Part shown: in pieces, positions 1 to 11,843 of the stretch
Layout: each line of letters opens with the position of its first letter
How positions within the stretch are numbered: position 1 is the stretch's first letter
Assembly (NCBI GenBank): GCA_963920635.1
Contig: OY987301.1
Coordinates: 10,694,501-10,758,500 of the forward strand
Direction: 5' to 3'
Origin: Pseudeuparius sepicola
Taxonomy: Eukaryota > Arthropoda > Insecta > Coleoptera > Anthribidae
DNA length: 64,000 bases
Position numbers and translations under genes: made by a program
Notes under the pieces: model-generated
Told to the model about the DNA's origin: nothing
The model's database searches: none
The model's input: only the letters and a program-made list of their open reading frames with translations

Positions 1-19
1 ATTCGTTCTGTAAAAAGTA

Positions 20-2000
20 TGTTGTAGTAGCCAACCTTCGCTCAAAGTTAGGATATAAATTTGACAAAAACCTACACCGACGCTAGGCGTCGCGACGCTC
101 CGAAATTATTTTTCTCAGAACCATACTTTTTTATTTTTTATTTTAAAAGGTTTATAATTTATAACTACATCATTTTTTTACCTACCCCACTCAAGTAGGC
201 TGTTTCTGTTAGATCAAGTATCAAGTAGGTATTGGAGAGCAATCTATATTAAAAAACACCAATATTAAATAACTATTAAGTTTATTATTCCGCTTAAAAT
301 GAAAAAATATGGTCCAATTAATAAATAGTGCACCGTAAATAATACAAAAAACCTGGTAGGCCGTTGAAAATCTAAATTTTGTTTTTTGTTGGTCTGTCAG
401 CTATCAAAATCTGTCATAACGATCATTACGTGAGGTAGATAATATCGTAACCAAATTTAGTGTTTATAAATTGTGATGTTTACCCACAATGAAAAAGTAG
501 ATATGTTACTGATTTACGGGGAGGCTGGTAAGAATTCTATAGCGGCGAGAAGACTATATGCCGAAAGATATCCGGGTCTGCGTAAAAACCCTGATGCATT
601 TTCTGGTAAGATTCTATCATCGAGAAGTTTGTCATCAAATACCAAAATTGCGTACTACGGTTTGTAGGTAAGAGATCCAGGCGAAAATCTGCTGCTTCAG
701 ATGCAAATGTTGCGTTAATAATAATTTTTTTTGAAAACTACCCACATGCGTCAATAAGAGAAGCCTCAAGAGACTTAAATTTAAAATATTCCACTATACA
801 GCGAGTTCTAAAAACTACAAAGTTTCATGATTATGAAATAAATTTTTTGCAAGATTTATCTGCAACGGATTTTGAACGAGGAGAAAGTTTCTTTTTCAAT
901 TTCTTGTTGCTCTAAATGATGATCCAAATTTATATTCCCATATTTGATGGACCGACGAAAGTCATTTTGTTAGTCACGGCAAACCCAACAGAAAAAATAC
1001 CCACCACTGGTCGGATGAAAACCCTCATAAAATTAGACCAGTTCAAAGGCAAGGGCATTTTGGCATAAATGTATGGTGTGGCCTAATAGGTCGCCATTTA
1101 ATTGGTCCATATTCTTATGAGGGCACCTTAACTGGGCAAACATATTTGGACTTTTTACAAAATAAACTTCCTGAGTTATTAGAAGATGTTCCCCTTCAAG
1201 TCAGAAGAAACATGTGGTTTCAATTGGATGGTGCCCATGTCATACCGCTCGTACAGTGCAAAATTATTTAAATATTCATTTTGAAGATAGGTTGATTGGA
1301 ATAGGAGGCACTTTGACATTTCCCCCAAGATCTCCAGACTTGACGCCCCTAGATTTTTTTCTATGGGGAACTCTGAAACAAGAGGTTTATAAAACAAAAT
1401 CAAACAATATAGACCACCTCAGGGAGAAAATTTTAAATGCATGTCATATAATAAGAAATGCTGATGTCATTAAAAAAGTAACAAAAAAGGAAATCAGACA
1501 ACGTTTTAATTTATGTTTAGATCATAATGGAGGCTACATAGAACAATTTCTAAAATAAATACTTACCTAATTTTATTTTGCTTTCAGTTTATAATAGGTA
1601 GGTACCCATATTTTTGTTGTATTTTTTCATTTTAAGCGCAATAATAAACTTGATAGTTATTTAATATTGTTTTTTTACTATAGCTTGCTCTCTAATACTT
1701 ACTTGATACCTAACAATACCTACTTGATATACATGATCTAACAGAAACAGCCTACTTGAGTGGGGTAGGTGAAAAAATGATGTAGTTATAAATTATAAAA
1801 ACTCGCGTATAACTTCTGAACGGTTAGGAATAGAAAAATACTTATGAAGGAAAAAATGCATCTAATTTATCCACCTTTAAAAAAAAACAAAAAGTATGGT
1901 TCTGAGAAAAATAATTTCGGAGCGTCGCGACGCCTAGCGTCGGTGTAGGTTTTTGTCAAATTTATATCCTAACTTTGAGCGAAGGTTGGCTACTACAACA
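20..2000 (+). mobile_element. Tc1/mariner-like DNA transposon, inactive
   Basis: A complete but dead element bounded by long inverted repeats. Positions 20-110 (starting TGTTGTAGTAGCC) are the reverse complement of about 1910-2000, and the match continues inward to about 300 and 1630. The right arm carries roughly 90 extra bases near 1800-1890 that break the pairing. The interior holds one transposase gene, listed separately. I could not find a convincing TA duplication at the ends. Confidence 0.85.
473..1558 (+). pseudogene. Mariner-like transposase, frameshifted
   Basis: The first 60 codons (473-664) read as the helix-turn-helix domain found at the N-terminus of many insect mariner-like transposases (motif VDMLLIYGEAGKN). 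A DDE catalytic domain follows. Its acidic residues can be seen as WTDES (GAC 954-956), QLDGA (GAT 1227-1229) and SPDLTPLDFF (GAC 1337-1339). The reading frame is destroyed: a stop at 665-667, a stop just before WTDES near 945, and a one-base loss just after GAT-GGT-GCC near 1235 that moves the rest (PPRSPDLTPLDFFLWG to the C-terminus) into another frame ending at 1558. Spacing between the second and third acidic residues is about 36 residues once the lost base is counted. It cannot make transposase. Assignment to the superfamily is firm; the subfamily is not. Confidence 0.85.
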
Positions 2001-2631
2001 AATGAATCACTCTGTACACATAGGTCTCGATTAGACTCTAAAATGAGCGAGTGAATTGCAAGGTGCAAGTTTTAGGTTTTCCTTTTTTTTTCTATTTTGA
2101 TATACCTATATTCTAGTTTTGTATGGATATATAATATATAGATATTGACATTTAACTTGTTTTCCATGGCCAACTTGATAATTTGTTTTCCTTATGGAAC
2201 CTCATTAAAATCGTATGCTGGTGTATCCCGAAAAAAACTTTCTTTCCAGAAATGCAAATAAAATCATATCATGCCATTTAAAAAGAATTGGTTGCCATAA
2301 CAACGAAATTGTTTACTTGAAGAAAAATTGAATGTCGGCATTTATGGAAAAAATATGTTTAAAAACTTTCGTTAAAACATTTTTAATAACGAATATTGCA
2401 GGAAATATATAAGCACATTTCCATAATATTTACTCACCTTAAATATGCCCTTTCTTGAAGATCTTCCCATTTTAACTTTCTATTCACATTTTATAGAGGC
2501 AACCCAAGTATTTATACCTATAGGATCAATTTATTTATACATATTTTTTTAGAAAAAAAAAGAAGAATATAGTAGTTCTATAAACTAATAGTTTTTTCTT
2601 AGGAACATTCTTCCCTTAAATATAGATATTG
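2001..2631. other. AT-rich spacer
   Basis: I see no gene, RNA or clear repeat here, only AT-rich sequence between the mariner relic and the tandem repeat. Confidence 0.5.
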
Positions 2632-3367
2632 TACAAAAATATCACAAAAACAACTGAAAACACGAATCAATTTTGAAGATCATAATATATAAAGTTAATA
2701 TGCAATATTAGGTTGGGAACAAATAATATACTTTCCTAAGATTTCCACGTTTATTTGAGAGATACCAACAGTGAGTCAGAAGAGCAACCCGTGCCAATAA
2801 TTTTTGTTTTATACAAAAATATCACAAAAACAACTGAAAACCCAAATGAATTTTGAAGATCATAATATATAAAGTTAATATGCTATATTGGATTGAGAAC
2901 AAATAATATAAAAGCCTACTTTCCTAAGATTTCCACGTTTATTTGGGAGATACCAACAGTGAGTCACAACAGCAACCCGTGCTAATAATTTTTGTTTTGT
3001 ACAAAAATATCACAAAAACAACTGAAAACACGAATCAATTTTGAAGATCATAATATATAAAGTTAATATGCTATATTGGGTTGAGAACAAATAATATAAA
3101 AGTCTACTTTCCTAAGATATCCACGTTTATTTGAGAGATACCAACAGTCAGAAGAGCGACCCGTGCTAATAATTTTTGTTTTCTAGAAAAATATCACAAA
3201 AACAATGAAAACACGAATCAATTTTAAAGATCATAATATATAAAATTAATATGCTATATTGGGTTGAGAACAAATAATATAAAAGCCTACTTTCCTAAGA
3301 TTTCCAGGTTTATTTGAGAGATACCAACAGTGAGTCAGAAGAGCAACCCAATAATTTTTGTTTTGTA
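2632..3367. repeat. Tandem repeat, four ~184-bp copies
   Basis: Four head-to-tail copies begin at about 2632, 2812, 3000 and 3184 with periods of 180, 188 and 184 bp. Each starts with (T)ACAAAAATATCACAAAAAC or a close variant and ends with CCGTGCTAATAATTTTTG or similar. Copies differ by small indels and substitutions; the last is truncated at ATAATTTTTG near 3361. It is non-coding and resembles a short satellite fragment or the tandem internal repeats of a non-autonomous transposon. Confidence 0.85.
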
Positions 3368-3405
3368 ACCACAGACAACGTTATCTGGGTTATCTGTGTT
3401 GTAAC
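3363..3405. mobile_element. Hairpin micro-insertion (putative excision scar) 1
   Basis: A 29-bp insertion (3370-3398) with arms CACAGACAAC and GTTATCTGTG is flanked by perfect 7-bp direct repeats TTGTAAC (3363-3369 and 3399-3405). The arms match the CACAGATAACGTAAC family seen again at 8442 and 11230. Confidence 0.6.
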
Positions 3406-3764
3406 GAAGTTTATACAATAATAATATAAACAAATTATTATTATTTATTATGTATACTTAAATATGTTTAATTTTTGAATAACTATACCTTTAAATTGTG
3501 GAAAAAAGTGTTCTATAGTTTGAATAAAAGTCTTCAAAGATTTCTGGGACCTGCTGGCTCCATCTTAAGAGTAGATACTCAAGTTTTCACCTAAATCGCG
3601 GGCCAAGCCTAATATTGCAAGCTGTTTTCTACTTACGGAAAGGAAAAAACGACATCTCATTAACTAAAAACTCTAGGCTTTTGGCATTTCAACAATAGGT
3701 GGGTACTTGTTTCTGGAGTCAGCGTTCTGTATTTGAGGTCATTTATACAAGAAATAATTAGATA

Positions 3765-3810
3765 CTATATCCACAGAATAGCCATTACGGTGGCTATTCT
3801 GTGCTATATC
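3765..3810. mobile_element. Hairpin micro-insertion (putative excision scar) 2
   Basis: A 32-bp insertion (3772-3803) made of CACAGAATAGCCA, a 6-bp centre and TGGCTATTCTGTG. It is flanked by perfect 7-bp direct repeats CTATATC (3765-3771 and 3804-3810). There is room only for two ~16-nt transposon ends joined together. Confidence 0.7.
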
Positions 3811-4458
3811 TCAGAATAAATATCGCTACCTACGCCTAGAATATTTTGCGATATTAAGTATACCTAGTACTTATCTCAAAAATATTTCACTTTCGAAAGT
3901 TCCAAATGAGAAACATTCAAATAAAATTTTCAAACGGCACAACCCTACATTTAAGCAATGTTAATTGCAAATTACTATACAAAAGTTACTACTATATAGC
4001 CACTTCTAGTTTAGAGTATTCTGAAGGTAGATATCTACTCCTAAAATCAACCAGACAGATACTAACGTTATTACCAGTTGGTAAAAAATATTACCGCCTA
4101 CTTCACTGAACAAAGTTTAAACTTTGGTGTCTGCTTTTTTCTGTTGAATTAGAATTTCTGTTACATTCTATTGTGATTGTTATGTACCTACTATTTTAAA
4201 TCAGCATTTTGTTATTATAAAATTGCATATTTAATGAGAGATTCCTTTAAGATATTTCTAGTTCCATCTTGCGAGTAAATAGTAAAGCTCACTGGTTTAA
4301 TATTTCAACATCAACGAACACAAGCAGGTTTCTGTAGAATGCGAACGCATGGACATCTATCTCGAGGAGTGCTTTCAACATTCCATTTTAGGCAAATTAC
4401 TGTTTTCAAGAAATGCTAATTAAATTTGCCATCAATAGATGGCAACTTGTTCCACTTA

Positions 4459-4502
4459 GCATTATCACAGAATAGCCACCGTTGGCTATTCTGTGGCATT
4501 AT
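4459..4502. mobile_element. Hairpin micro-insertion (putative excision scar) 3
   Basis: A 30-bp insertion (4466-4495) with the same 13-bp arms as the one at 3772 but a different centre and different 7-bp direct repeats, GCATTAT (4459-4465 and 4496-4502). Same ends at a second target indicate a real mobile family. Confidence 0.7.
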
Positions 4503-4606
4503 TTATTTGAACTAGAGGTCAAGCAGGAGAGATAGCTTTCAAATCAGGCTTTATTTCAACCTCTACCCGAGAGATGCCAATAGTGAGGCAAAAGGGAAAC
4601 CGTTTT

Positions 4607-6800
4607 TTTTTTTTCAAAATATCTAGTAAGCCATGACTTTTTTCAAAAATCCACAAGGCGCCTTAAATTGGGTCCACAAAACTGCAATTATTTCCACATT
4701 TAATCTTCCCTCTGTCTCCGTTAGGTTCCGAGATCCCCTTAAAAAATTAACTTTTAGCGATTTTTTCTAATCCATCTAGCTTCGTTGTTTCTGATTTTAG
4801 ATAAAAAGTGTAAATACCAAAGTTTGGGGGTATTAGCCGTAATAACCGTTTTTCAAATTTTATTTTGTTGAAAGCCTGTATTGATGCAGACTACACTAGT
4901 AAAATTCTAAACTAAAAATTTTGCCTCCTTTGGGAGAAAATTGAGTTCAAAATTATTTCCGTTTTTAACGGTTTTCTTAATTTTGACGTCATAATAATTT
5001 TGAGCTATGTGAATAGGACCGCGAAGCCTTGAAGCTTTATTCGTTTATTGTACGTTGCCAACTCGGGTGATTTTTCCTTGCTGGTCGAATATTTTGTTAT
5101 TAGAATAGCTGTGTTCTAGTATGGAAACTCAAATTGTCAACATAAAGTTGATTATACAGTTCAAATTCTCTGACTGTTTTTAACTCTGGTTATTGGTTCG
5201 GACTAGTTTGAGATTGCTTCCTAGAACAAACCTATTAATTGCAATAAATAATAACAGCAGTTAACTTTATAAAAAAACACTATATTCGGTAAAGATATAA
5301 TATACTTTCTCAATGTTTGTTGAAGAATAGTCGTTCTTTGGAGTACATGATTTACTTCTGAATACAAGTCCGAAAGGGGATCTGGCAAAGGTGCAGCAAA
5401 CTAGTAACGATAACGGTGCCGTCCTAACCTAATCTTGATGTTTTGTGGGTATCGAAACATAACCTAGCTTTCTAGCTTTGCGGTTTTCGCGTTTCGCGAG
5501 ATTGTTTCGCTTTGGCATCTCGCTTTAAAAATTGTGAGAGCATAAATAGGTATGTCAATTTCCGGAAGATTGTCTGAACTTGCTTTAACAAAACCCACAT
5601 TCACTACAGGAGGAGCCATTACTTTACTCTTTGTCAACTTCTTCGCACTGAAACAGAAAGCAAATTAAACACTCTATCTACTCTCATACCTATATAAATG
5701 CATCAGGTAGGTAGGTATTTCTTGGAATTTAAATGATTACCTATTTATATTCTTTAGGTACCTACCTACAATCAAATTGAGAAAGAGTGCTTACTAAATT
5801 ATACTTTGCTCTCAAACACTTTTATCTGGGGATTGAACTACCTACTACCAATATCAATTTTATGGTACCTATTCATTTTTCTTTGTAATTGAAACTATAG
5901 GGTTTAGGATTGTACCATGTACATAAGTTAAGATTTGCATTTGTAATTAATTAGATTTTATTACACTATTTCTCTCAATTTGAAACACAAGCACAATTTT
6001 TAATTATATTATAAGAAAGGAGCAATGATAAAAATTTACATTGCCTACTTGCTTACCTTATTTTAATCGTTGATTTGTGAACACTTAGGTCAGGTATAAA
6101 AATGAATTAATACCTCATTTCGTCCTTTACTATTATGACGACGCGATAAACAATGGTTTATAATTCAAAATCGTTTGGAACCCCTCAATAACTTTGATAA
6201 AATTACAAATTTTGAAATGTAAACAAAACTCCAGCTGATATTATTTGACTAGTGACATATCAAATCACAGAATAATAAGATTAGGTCTCCAGTCCAAGTC
6301 CGTACCACATGATAAAAAAACGAATGAAAATGTTCGGCTCGTTATTATGACGTCAACACGCGGTCGGGTCCCGAACGCAAATTCAAATAAATTCAAATTT
6401 TATTTTGAAAATTCTAACTTTGTGGATACTTATTCGGGAAATAAAAAATGGTTAAAGCTATCTTAGGACTTAATGAATCAAGTTATGTGCAATTTATTTG
6501 AAAATTTGATTAGAGGAAACTACCCTATTGTGTTCCTAATGCGGTTATTATGTCCTTCTTTCCATGGCAGCTGTCATTTTCGAGATGACACACACTTGTG
6601 TTTTATTTAAATGGAAACCATAGTTATTTCCGTTATTTTCCGAATAACCATATCAAGTTTGTGTCATACCTTGAAAATGGCTGTCACAGAAAGCAGAAAG
6701 TAGGACATGACAACCACATTGGGGACAACTTTTGTATTTACACTTTTTATCTAAAATCAGAAACAACGAAGTTAGATGGATCATCAAAAAAAAACTTACC
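4607..6800. repeat. Foldback region with 2-kb-spaced inverted arms
   Basis: Positions about 4763-4820 (AATCCATCTAGCTTCGTTG, AGATAAAAAGTGTAAATAC) reappear in reverse complement at about 6730-6790. Positions 4607-4740 also resemble the right arm of the 1.5-kb element at 47.8-49.3 kb (shared stretch around CTAGTAAGCCATGA and CCGAGATCCCC). This is probably a degraded member of that family. No transposase or other coding signal is recognisable between the arms, including the short open frame at 6245-6466. Confidence 0.45.
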
Positions 6801-7023
6801 TTGTATAAATATTTATATAGGTACGTTGGTGGTACTATGAGCGCAAATGAATAATTTTCTACTTTTTAGTTGACAATGAAAGCACAAAATCTAGAGTACT
6901 GTAAATAGCCATTACTACAGTACTACAGTTATTATTCGATTGTTGTAATAATAAAGTATGTAGTTATAAAGTCATTAGGTAACACCTGCGGTGACTTCGC
7001 CTTTGACGAAATATTTCGTTATC

Positions 7024-7095
7024 GGGGGTGTAACTCAGTGGTAGAGTGTCCGCTTCGCATGCGGAAAGTCCTGGGTTCAAATCCCAGCTCCTCCA
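7024..7095 (+). tRNA. tRNA-Ala (CGC anticodon), possibly a pseudogene
   Basis: The 72-nt sequence folds as a cloverleaf. The D stem is ACTC/GAGT, the anticodon stem TCCGC/GCGGA with loop TTCGCAT (anticodon CGC, decoding GCG Ala), and the T arm CTGGG-TTCAAAT-CCCAG is perfect. A run of nine T residues starting near 7103 is a Pol III terminator. The acceptor stem GGGGGTG/CTCCTCC has one G-U pair and one T-T mismatch at pair 6-67, and the D stem carries A10 instead of the usual G10. It may be a functional gene of weak quality, a pseudogene or a tRNA-derived SINE head; nothing SINE-like follows it. Confidence 0.8.
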
Positions 7096-7412
7096 CATTA
7101 ATTTTTTTTTATTCGATGGTACCATAATATTCCGTATTTCTGCAAATTGATATACCCTGAAGCAGTTTCGAAGGGCTAAACTCATTTAAAGCCGTCAACA
7201 ATAAACCAAACTGACCAAACTGTTTTCGGAATGAACACACATTATATTATTTGTCTTAAGATCTTTCGAAATAATTTTGCATTCCAACGTTAGATGGAGA
7301 TGAAGTTTACTTGTTGGGCGAAGCTATATATATGTCTGTGATACAAGATTCAATTTTCCATATAGTCCAAGCTTTACCTAAGCGATAGCAGTGTGTTGGC
7401 AAAGCCACCTGG

Positions 7413-7457
7413 TTATTATCAGTGACTATAGATTCCTTCTATAGTCACTGTTATTAT
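7413..7457. mobile_element. Hairpin micro-insertion (putative excision scar) 4
   Basis: A 31-bp insertion (7420-7450) with 13-bp arms CAGTGACTATAGA and TCTATAGTCACTG, flanked by 7-bp direct repeats TTATTAT (7413-7419 and 7451-7457). The terminal sequence differs from scars 1-3, so a different family is implied. Confidence 0.65.
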
Positions 7458-8435
7458 TTTGTTTTAATTATGGCCTCCATTATCCATATGATGGAAAGGA
7501 TTATGAGAAAAACAAATTATTTGCACATATTTTAATAAACTTAATAAATTTTTGCGCTCTCTGAATGTGGTGCTATAGATAGATGCTTGACCTGAAACAG
7601 GATGCTGCGTTTATAAATAAAAGCCTTGAATGTTTACTTCTGTAGTTTTCTATATACCTACTTTTAGACAGGCACAAGAAGCAAATGGTTGGGTCTGAAG
7701 ACGTTCAGTGATTGTCTCATAGATGGCTCTTGAGCAGCCAACAGCTTATAAGCACAGATAAGCGTTGACTGAAGGTTTAAAAAGACCTCTCACGGATCCA
7801 GATAAAATGCCGAGCGCTTTTGGAGGCGAAGGACTATGGATATTCGAACTTTTTCCAATGATCCTAGTCATTCGCCTCCGCGCACCAACTCCATCTACTG
7901 GTGTATAGCGGTATTATTATTTCTATTTAGCTCTCGTCCAGTACTACTGTTTAGCACCATCTATTTTCGATAATTACAATGACTCTAACAAAATCGATAA
8001 TTAGTGGTAGGTTTCGTACTCGACAATTTCGTATTCCAAAAGGCTCGTTTGTGTTCGGGGCGGGGCAAACAAGTCTAAAAATAGACACGGGGGGAGAAGG
8101 GAGAAGGGGCCAGTGAAATAATTCTACGATTTGGCTTTTATAAAATTAGGAATAGATTCAGGGTTGGGCGTATTTCAGTTTGATATTTGACGATTTTAAC
8201 GGATTGGCAGATTTTTAAAATTCTCTTTTTTAGGATATAGTGATCTACATTATGTTGCTTCAATTTCTTACGTTGATTTGAAAAACAAAACCTATGTCCA
8301 AAATGAAAACTTTGAGAAAAGTGAAAAAACTGATTGCCTTCCCTCTATTAGGGAATATTTTTTAATGTACCGAGGCGTTTTTCTGAAAAAATGTTGAATA
8401 CAGAAAGAGGTTGTTATTTATTTTTATTTTTTTAG

Positions 8436-8462
8436 CTTAAGCACAGATAACGTAACCTTAAG
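8436..8462. mobile_element. Single-end micro-insertion (putative excision scar) 5
   Basis: CACAGATAACGTAAC (8442-8456) lies between direct repeats CTTAAG (8436-8441 and 8457-8462). The same 15-mer occurs in reverse orientation at 11230-11244, and the first ten bases match the arms at 3370. It looks like one transposon end left behind. Confidence 0.45.
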
Positions 8463-8582
8463 TAACTAATAAAAATATATACTGTGTGTCCGGCGATTCA
8501 GTGCCCAAGGGGTGTAAACGATAAAAAAATTCTAATTGTAAGTTGACATTCTGTTTGGTGTTGCCCCAATAATTGGCCGAAC

Positions 8583-8622
8583 CTATCAGCAAAGTCTAGA
8601 GGATACTAGACTTTGCTATCAG
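8583..8622. mobile_element. Hairpin micro-insertion (putative excision scar) 6
   Basis: A 26-bp insertion (8590-8615) with arms CAAAGTCTAG and CTAGACTTTG and a 6-bp centre, flanked by perfect 7-bp direct repeats CTATCAG (8583-8589 and 8616-8622). CTAGACTTTG recurs next to another hairpin at about 10987-11016. Confidence 0.7.
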
Positions 8623-9489
8623 TACACAGTGTATACAGGGTGTATTTTTGTCGAAAAAAAAACAAGGCTGGAGTAAACTGTACCCTCAATTTTAAAAGCT
8701 AGCTAGCTATTTAAACTTAAACAGGCGGGGCCAAATATCGGAAGACATTTAAAAATCAATGTGCCTAACTAAACCGGTGTAAAGTTAGTAGCCGATTTTC
8801 TGGCAGCAAAAAATTTTCCTCGCCCTTATTTCCACAAATTTATTTTGATAAAAATAAAGTAGAAAGGGTAACTATTATTAAACCTTCTAAGCAGATTAAA
8901 CTGGAGAATGAAGAAAAATATTCATCAAAAAATAAACGTTGAAATTTTTGGCTCCTAGAAAATTGGCTGCTAAGTGCTAAGTTCAGTTTTAAGTAGACAC
9001 TTTTGTTGAATTTACGTGATCGCGTTTTTTATGTTCTGCCGTTTGATTTTTCTCTATAGTTAAATCAAGGTAACGGCCTGCCCTCTATAACTGTTTAATT
9101 TGCAGTTTTTGCTCAAATTACATTGACGAAAATGAATTCCTTAATAAAAAAAACTAACACTGTTTTATGAAATGCTACTTTTATTAGTGATATAAACAAA
9201 AATAGTGAAAGTAGGTAAATAAGGATTTTTTAAACTGTTGACTATGTTTGTACCTACATGTAGGAATTGAGATTTTTTAAGTAGGTATTGACTGAACACG
9301 CCAGAAAGTAATTACCCATTTTCAGTCAGAATTACCTTTGAACATTTTTTGACAGAGAGGAATAAAATAAAATAGTTAAATGAGAAAACACATTTATTAA
9401 AAAAACACCTAAATACCAAATCCAGAAATATTGTCAACATAAATAAATTATATAAGTAAGAACATTTTAACGCATATACAATTATTATA

Positions 9490-10356
9490 CAGGGTGTCCA
9501 ACTTTAAAACTGTACAAATCCGTAAAATCTTCATTTTTAGAGATAAGAGCCTAAACTTTTTTTGTTTGAAAGGCCTTCAAAAACCGCTTCTTTTGACCTT
9601 CCTGCTATTATTAAAATGCAAATCCAGGGCCGGCTACCATTTTTTTATACCCCAATTTAGAAAACCATTTAGCGATTTTTTTATTTAAAATCTGACCCCA
9701 CAGCGTTAATTAGAACACCCCAAAACCCCTATATACCAAATTTGAATAAAAAATATACAGGGAGTTCTATTCTGCAGGGTGTCAAATTTGAGCAAAATAG
9801 GAATTTTAAAGAAATACATTACTTTTGTGTTTATCAATATTTTTTCAATGATTCTACAGCACTCATGACCCATATAAAGTTTCATAAAAATTCAGCATTT
9901 TGAGATGGCACAGATAAGAATACTCTGTATATTTTGTATTGGACCTTTGCACACCAATACCTTGAGTGGTCCTATAGACCATTGAACTGTTTTGAGGGGA
10001 TTCCATGGCAATCTTGACTTGGCAGATACCTTTAAAAGTCATATTTTGCTCAACTTTGACACCCTGCAGATTGGAACTCCCTGTATATTTTTTATTCAAA
10101 TTTGGTGTAAAGGGGTTTTTGGGTGTTCTGATTAATGCTGTGGGGTCAGATTTTAAATAAAAAAATCGCTAAATGGTTTTCGTGAAAATCGAGGGTATAA
10201 AAAAATCGCAGCCGGCCCTGGATTTGCATTTTGAAAATGACGGGACGGTCAAAAGAAGCGGTTTTTGAAGGCCTTTTAAACAAAAAAAAGTTTGGGCGAT
10301 TGTCTCCGAAAATGAAGATTTTACGGATTTGTACAGTTTTAAAGTTGGACACACTG
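9490..10356. mobile_element. Foldback MITE, CAGGGTG/TA type
   Basis: The ends are CAGGGTGTCCAACTTTAAAAC (left, with one substitution) and its complement ending in CACACTG (right), each next to a TA that would be the target duplication. Long arms pair for about 140 bp (9490-9630 with 10215-10356). No coding capacity remains; the open frames inside are by-products of the inverted arms. Related fragments lie at 22.0 and 41.2 kb. Confidence 0.8.
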
Positions 10357-11770
10357 TATGGTTTTTGTTTTGGCAATAATAATAGTCCCCCACTAGTCAA
10401 TAGTTTCACAATGTGTAAAAAGAGTTTCAAGGCTAAAAAAAATTCGAAGTCTCGCCCGCAGCTCTAGGGTTTACTATAGATCCCAACGTACCCGTTGAAA
10501 ATAAACACCATCTATGGAGCTGGAAATATAAAATTTTGTGTCTGTATTTTCTGCTCGTGTGTGGTTGATGTAATATACGATTTCTATTAAAGGGAAAAGG
10601 ATGGAATGATACCCCTGTTTAATAAGTGTATTTGGGCGGGTCCTTTCCCCAAGTAAATTTCTGGTCGCGAAAGGGAGCAGTGAAAGGGGCAAATAATATT
10701 GTAATGAATCTCAAAAATCACAGTCCAAACTCGTTACCTTGGTTACCACCTTTATTGTTTAGCCTTCAAAAATCACAAATAAACTTGTCAGATTACTGTC
10801 ACTGCCCAAGAATATTCTTTCAGCTCCAAAATTCGCACAAAATCGCTTTCTAACCTTTCACTTTCTCCAGGCCCAATTCCCAGGTCTTAATGTCAAGTAA
10901 AACCCTGTCAAAAGTCAAAATCAAGATATTGCCAGACTCGAAATGTCCCATCTGTAATTCCCACCGAGCTATCCCAGTATACCCCAGAAAACAGTGTGCT
11001 GTTTTCTAGACTTTGCTTTCGAGTCAGCGACACCGACTGTGAATAATTGTTACTTCCGCTAGCCGCAAGATGGCTCCGGCGAAAATGCCAGAAGATTTTC
11101 GATATCGATCCGCTTTAATTTCTGGTCCGGAATGTAGAGGGTGCCAGCGGGCTCCGGAGATGTTTTTAAATCGGCACGCTGTTCCATGGGCGTAGATTCT
11201 CTTTTTAAATCTTCACCCAACGAGATAAGGTTACGTTATCTGTGTTATAAGCATGAATTTATAACGTTACTTCAGTAAGTTCGTAATCAGTTTTATTCGT
11301 AGAAAACTATACAATCTCTATAGTCTTATTTTAATGACGACTTTGGTTTTCTTCACGAGTTGGCTGATTTTTTAGCAAGTCAGTGTCGGGCATTAGGGTA
11401 GGTAGCTAAAGCCCCCCAAGTTATTTTATATTTTTAATATAGTAATTTTTAGTGATTTTCATAAATTAATATTTTGACTATCTTTTGGCTTTATACTTAC
11501 CTAAAGTGGGTATAATAATTTATTATTTTCAGAGCAATTTCCTTTTCAATGTCGGAACACACAATTTTCACATATTAAACAGTATTTTGCGTACTCTTGG
11601 AATTTATTAAAAGAATCGTGTCGTTGAATGCATTAAAATCAGCATTTGCAATTGCCGAAACTGATTGTCTGCCAGAACACGCTTTAACATGGAATTCGTT
11701 GTTACCGTGTTACATATTTGATGAATTTTTCGGCCTCTTCTTCCCCTCTCAATTGTAGAAAAAAGGCAAA
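10357..11770. other. Gene-free stretch upstream of Osiris gene 1
   Basis: No coding region is supported. It contains a hairpin AGAAAACAG/CTGTTTTCT followed by CTAGACTTTG (10987-11016), probably a worn copy of the 8590 insertion family, and the small insertion at 11230. Confidence 0.45.
11223..11251. mobile_element. Single-end micro-insertion (putative excision scar) 7
   Basis: GTTACGTTATCTGTG (11230-11244) is the exact reverse complement of the 15-mer at 8442. The flanks AGATAAG and TTATAAG agree in five of seven positions, so the duplication is only partly preserved. Confidence 0.35.
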
Positions 11771-11804
11771 TATAAATGACAATATAACAATCATTTCGTT
11801 CATT
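11771..11804 (+). promoter_or_regulatory. Core promoter of Osiris gene 1
   Basis: TATAAAT at 11771-11777 is followed 31 nt later by an initiator-like TTCATT (A at 11802). This would give a 5' UTR of about 42 nt before the ATG at 11844. Confidence 0.45.
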
Positions 11805-11843
11805 GTGTTACTAGAATTATTGTCGACACTTTTTTCCGCAAAA

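Larger units (their letters stand above)
7096..9489. other. Gene-free AT-rich stretch
   Basis: No coding potential is supported. It contains hairpin insertions (listed separately), a small G-rich patch at 8060-8110 (CGGGGCGGGGC and GGGGGGAGAAGGGAGAAGGGG) and transposon-terminus-like sequence near 8480-8650. Confidence 0.5.

Noticed and set aside
2632..3367. Considered as a CRISPR-like array
   Set aside because: The unit is about 184 bp with no short repeat/spacer alternation, and the DNA is from an insect.
10987..11016. Hairpin AGAAAACAG/CTGTTTTCT followed by CTAGACTTTG as a further excision scar
   Set aside because: The terminal sequence fits the 8590 family, but no flanking direct repeat is present, so it was not listed as a separate scar.
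11070..11195. 41-codon open frame starting MAPAKMPEDF
   Set aside because: Short, without splice or promoter support and unrecognised.
11718..11843. Upstream in-frame ATG of gene 1
   Set aside because: It lies before the likely TATA/initiator and adds no recognisable sequence; the ATG at 11844 begins a good signal peptide.
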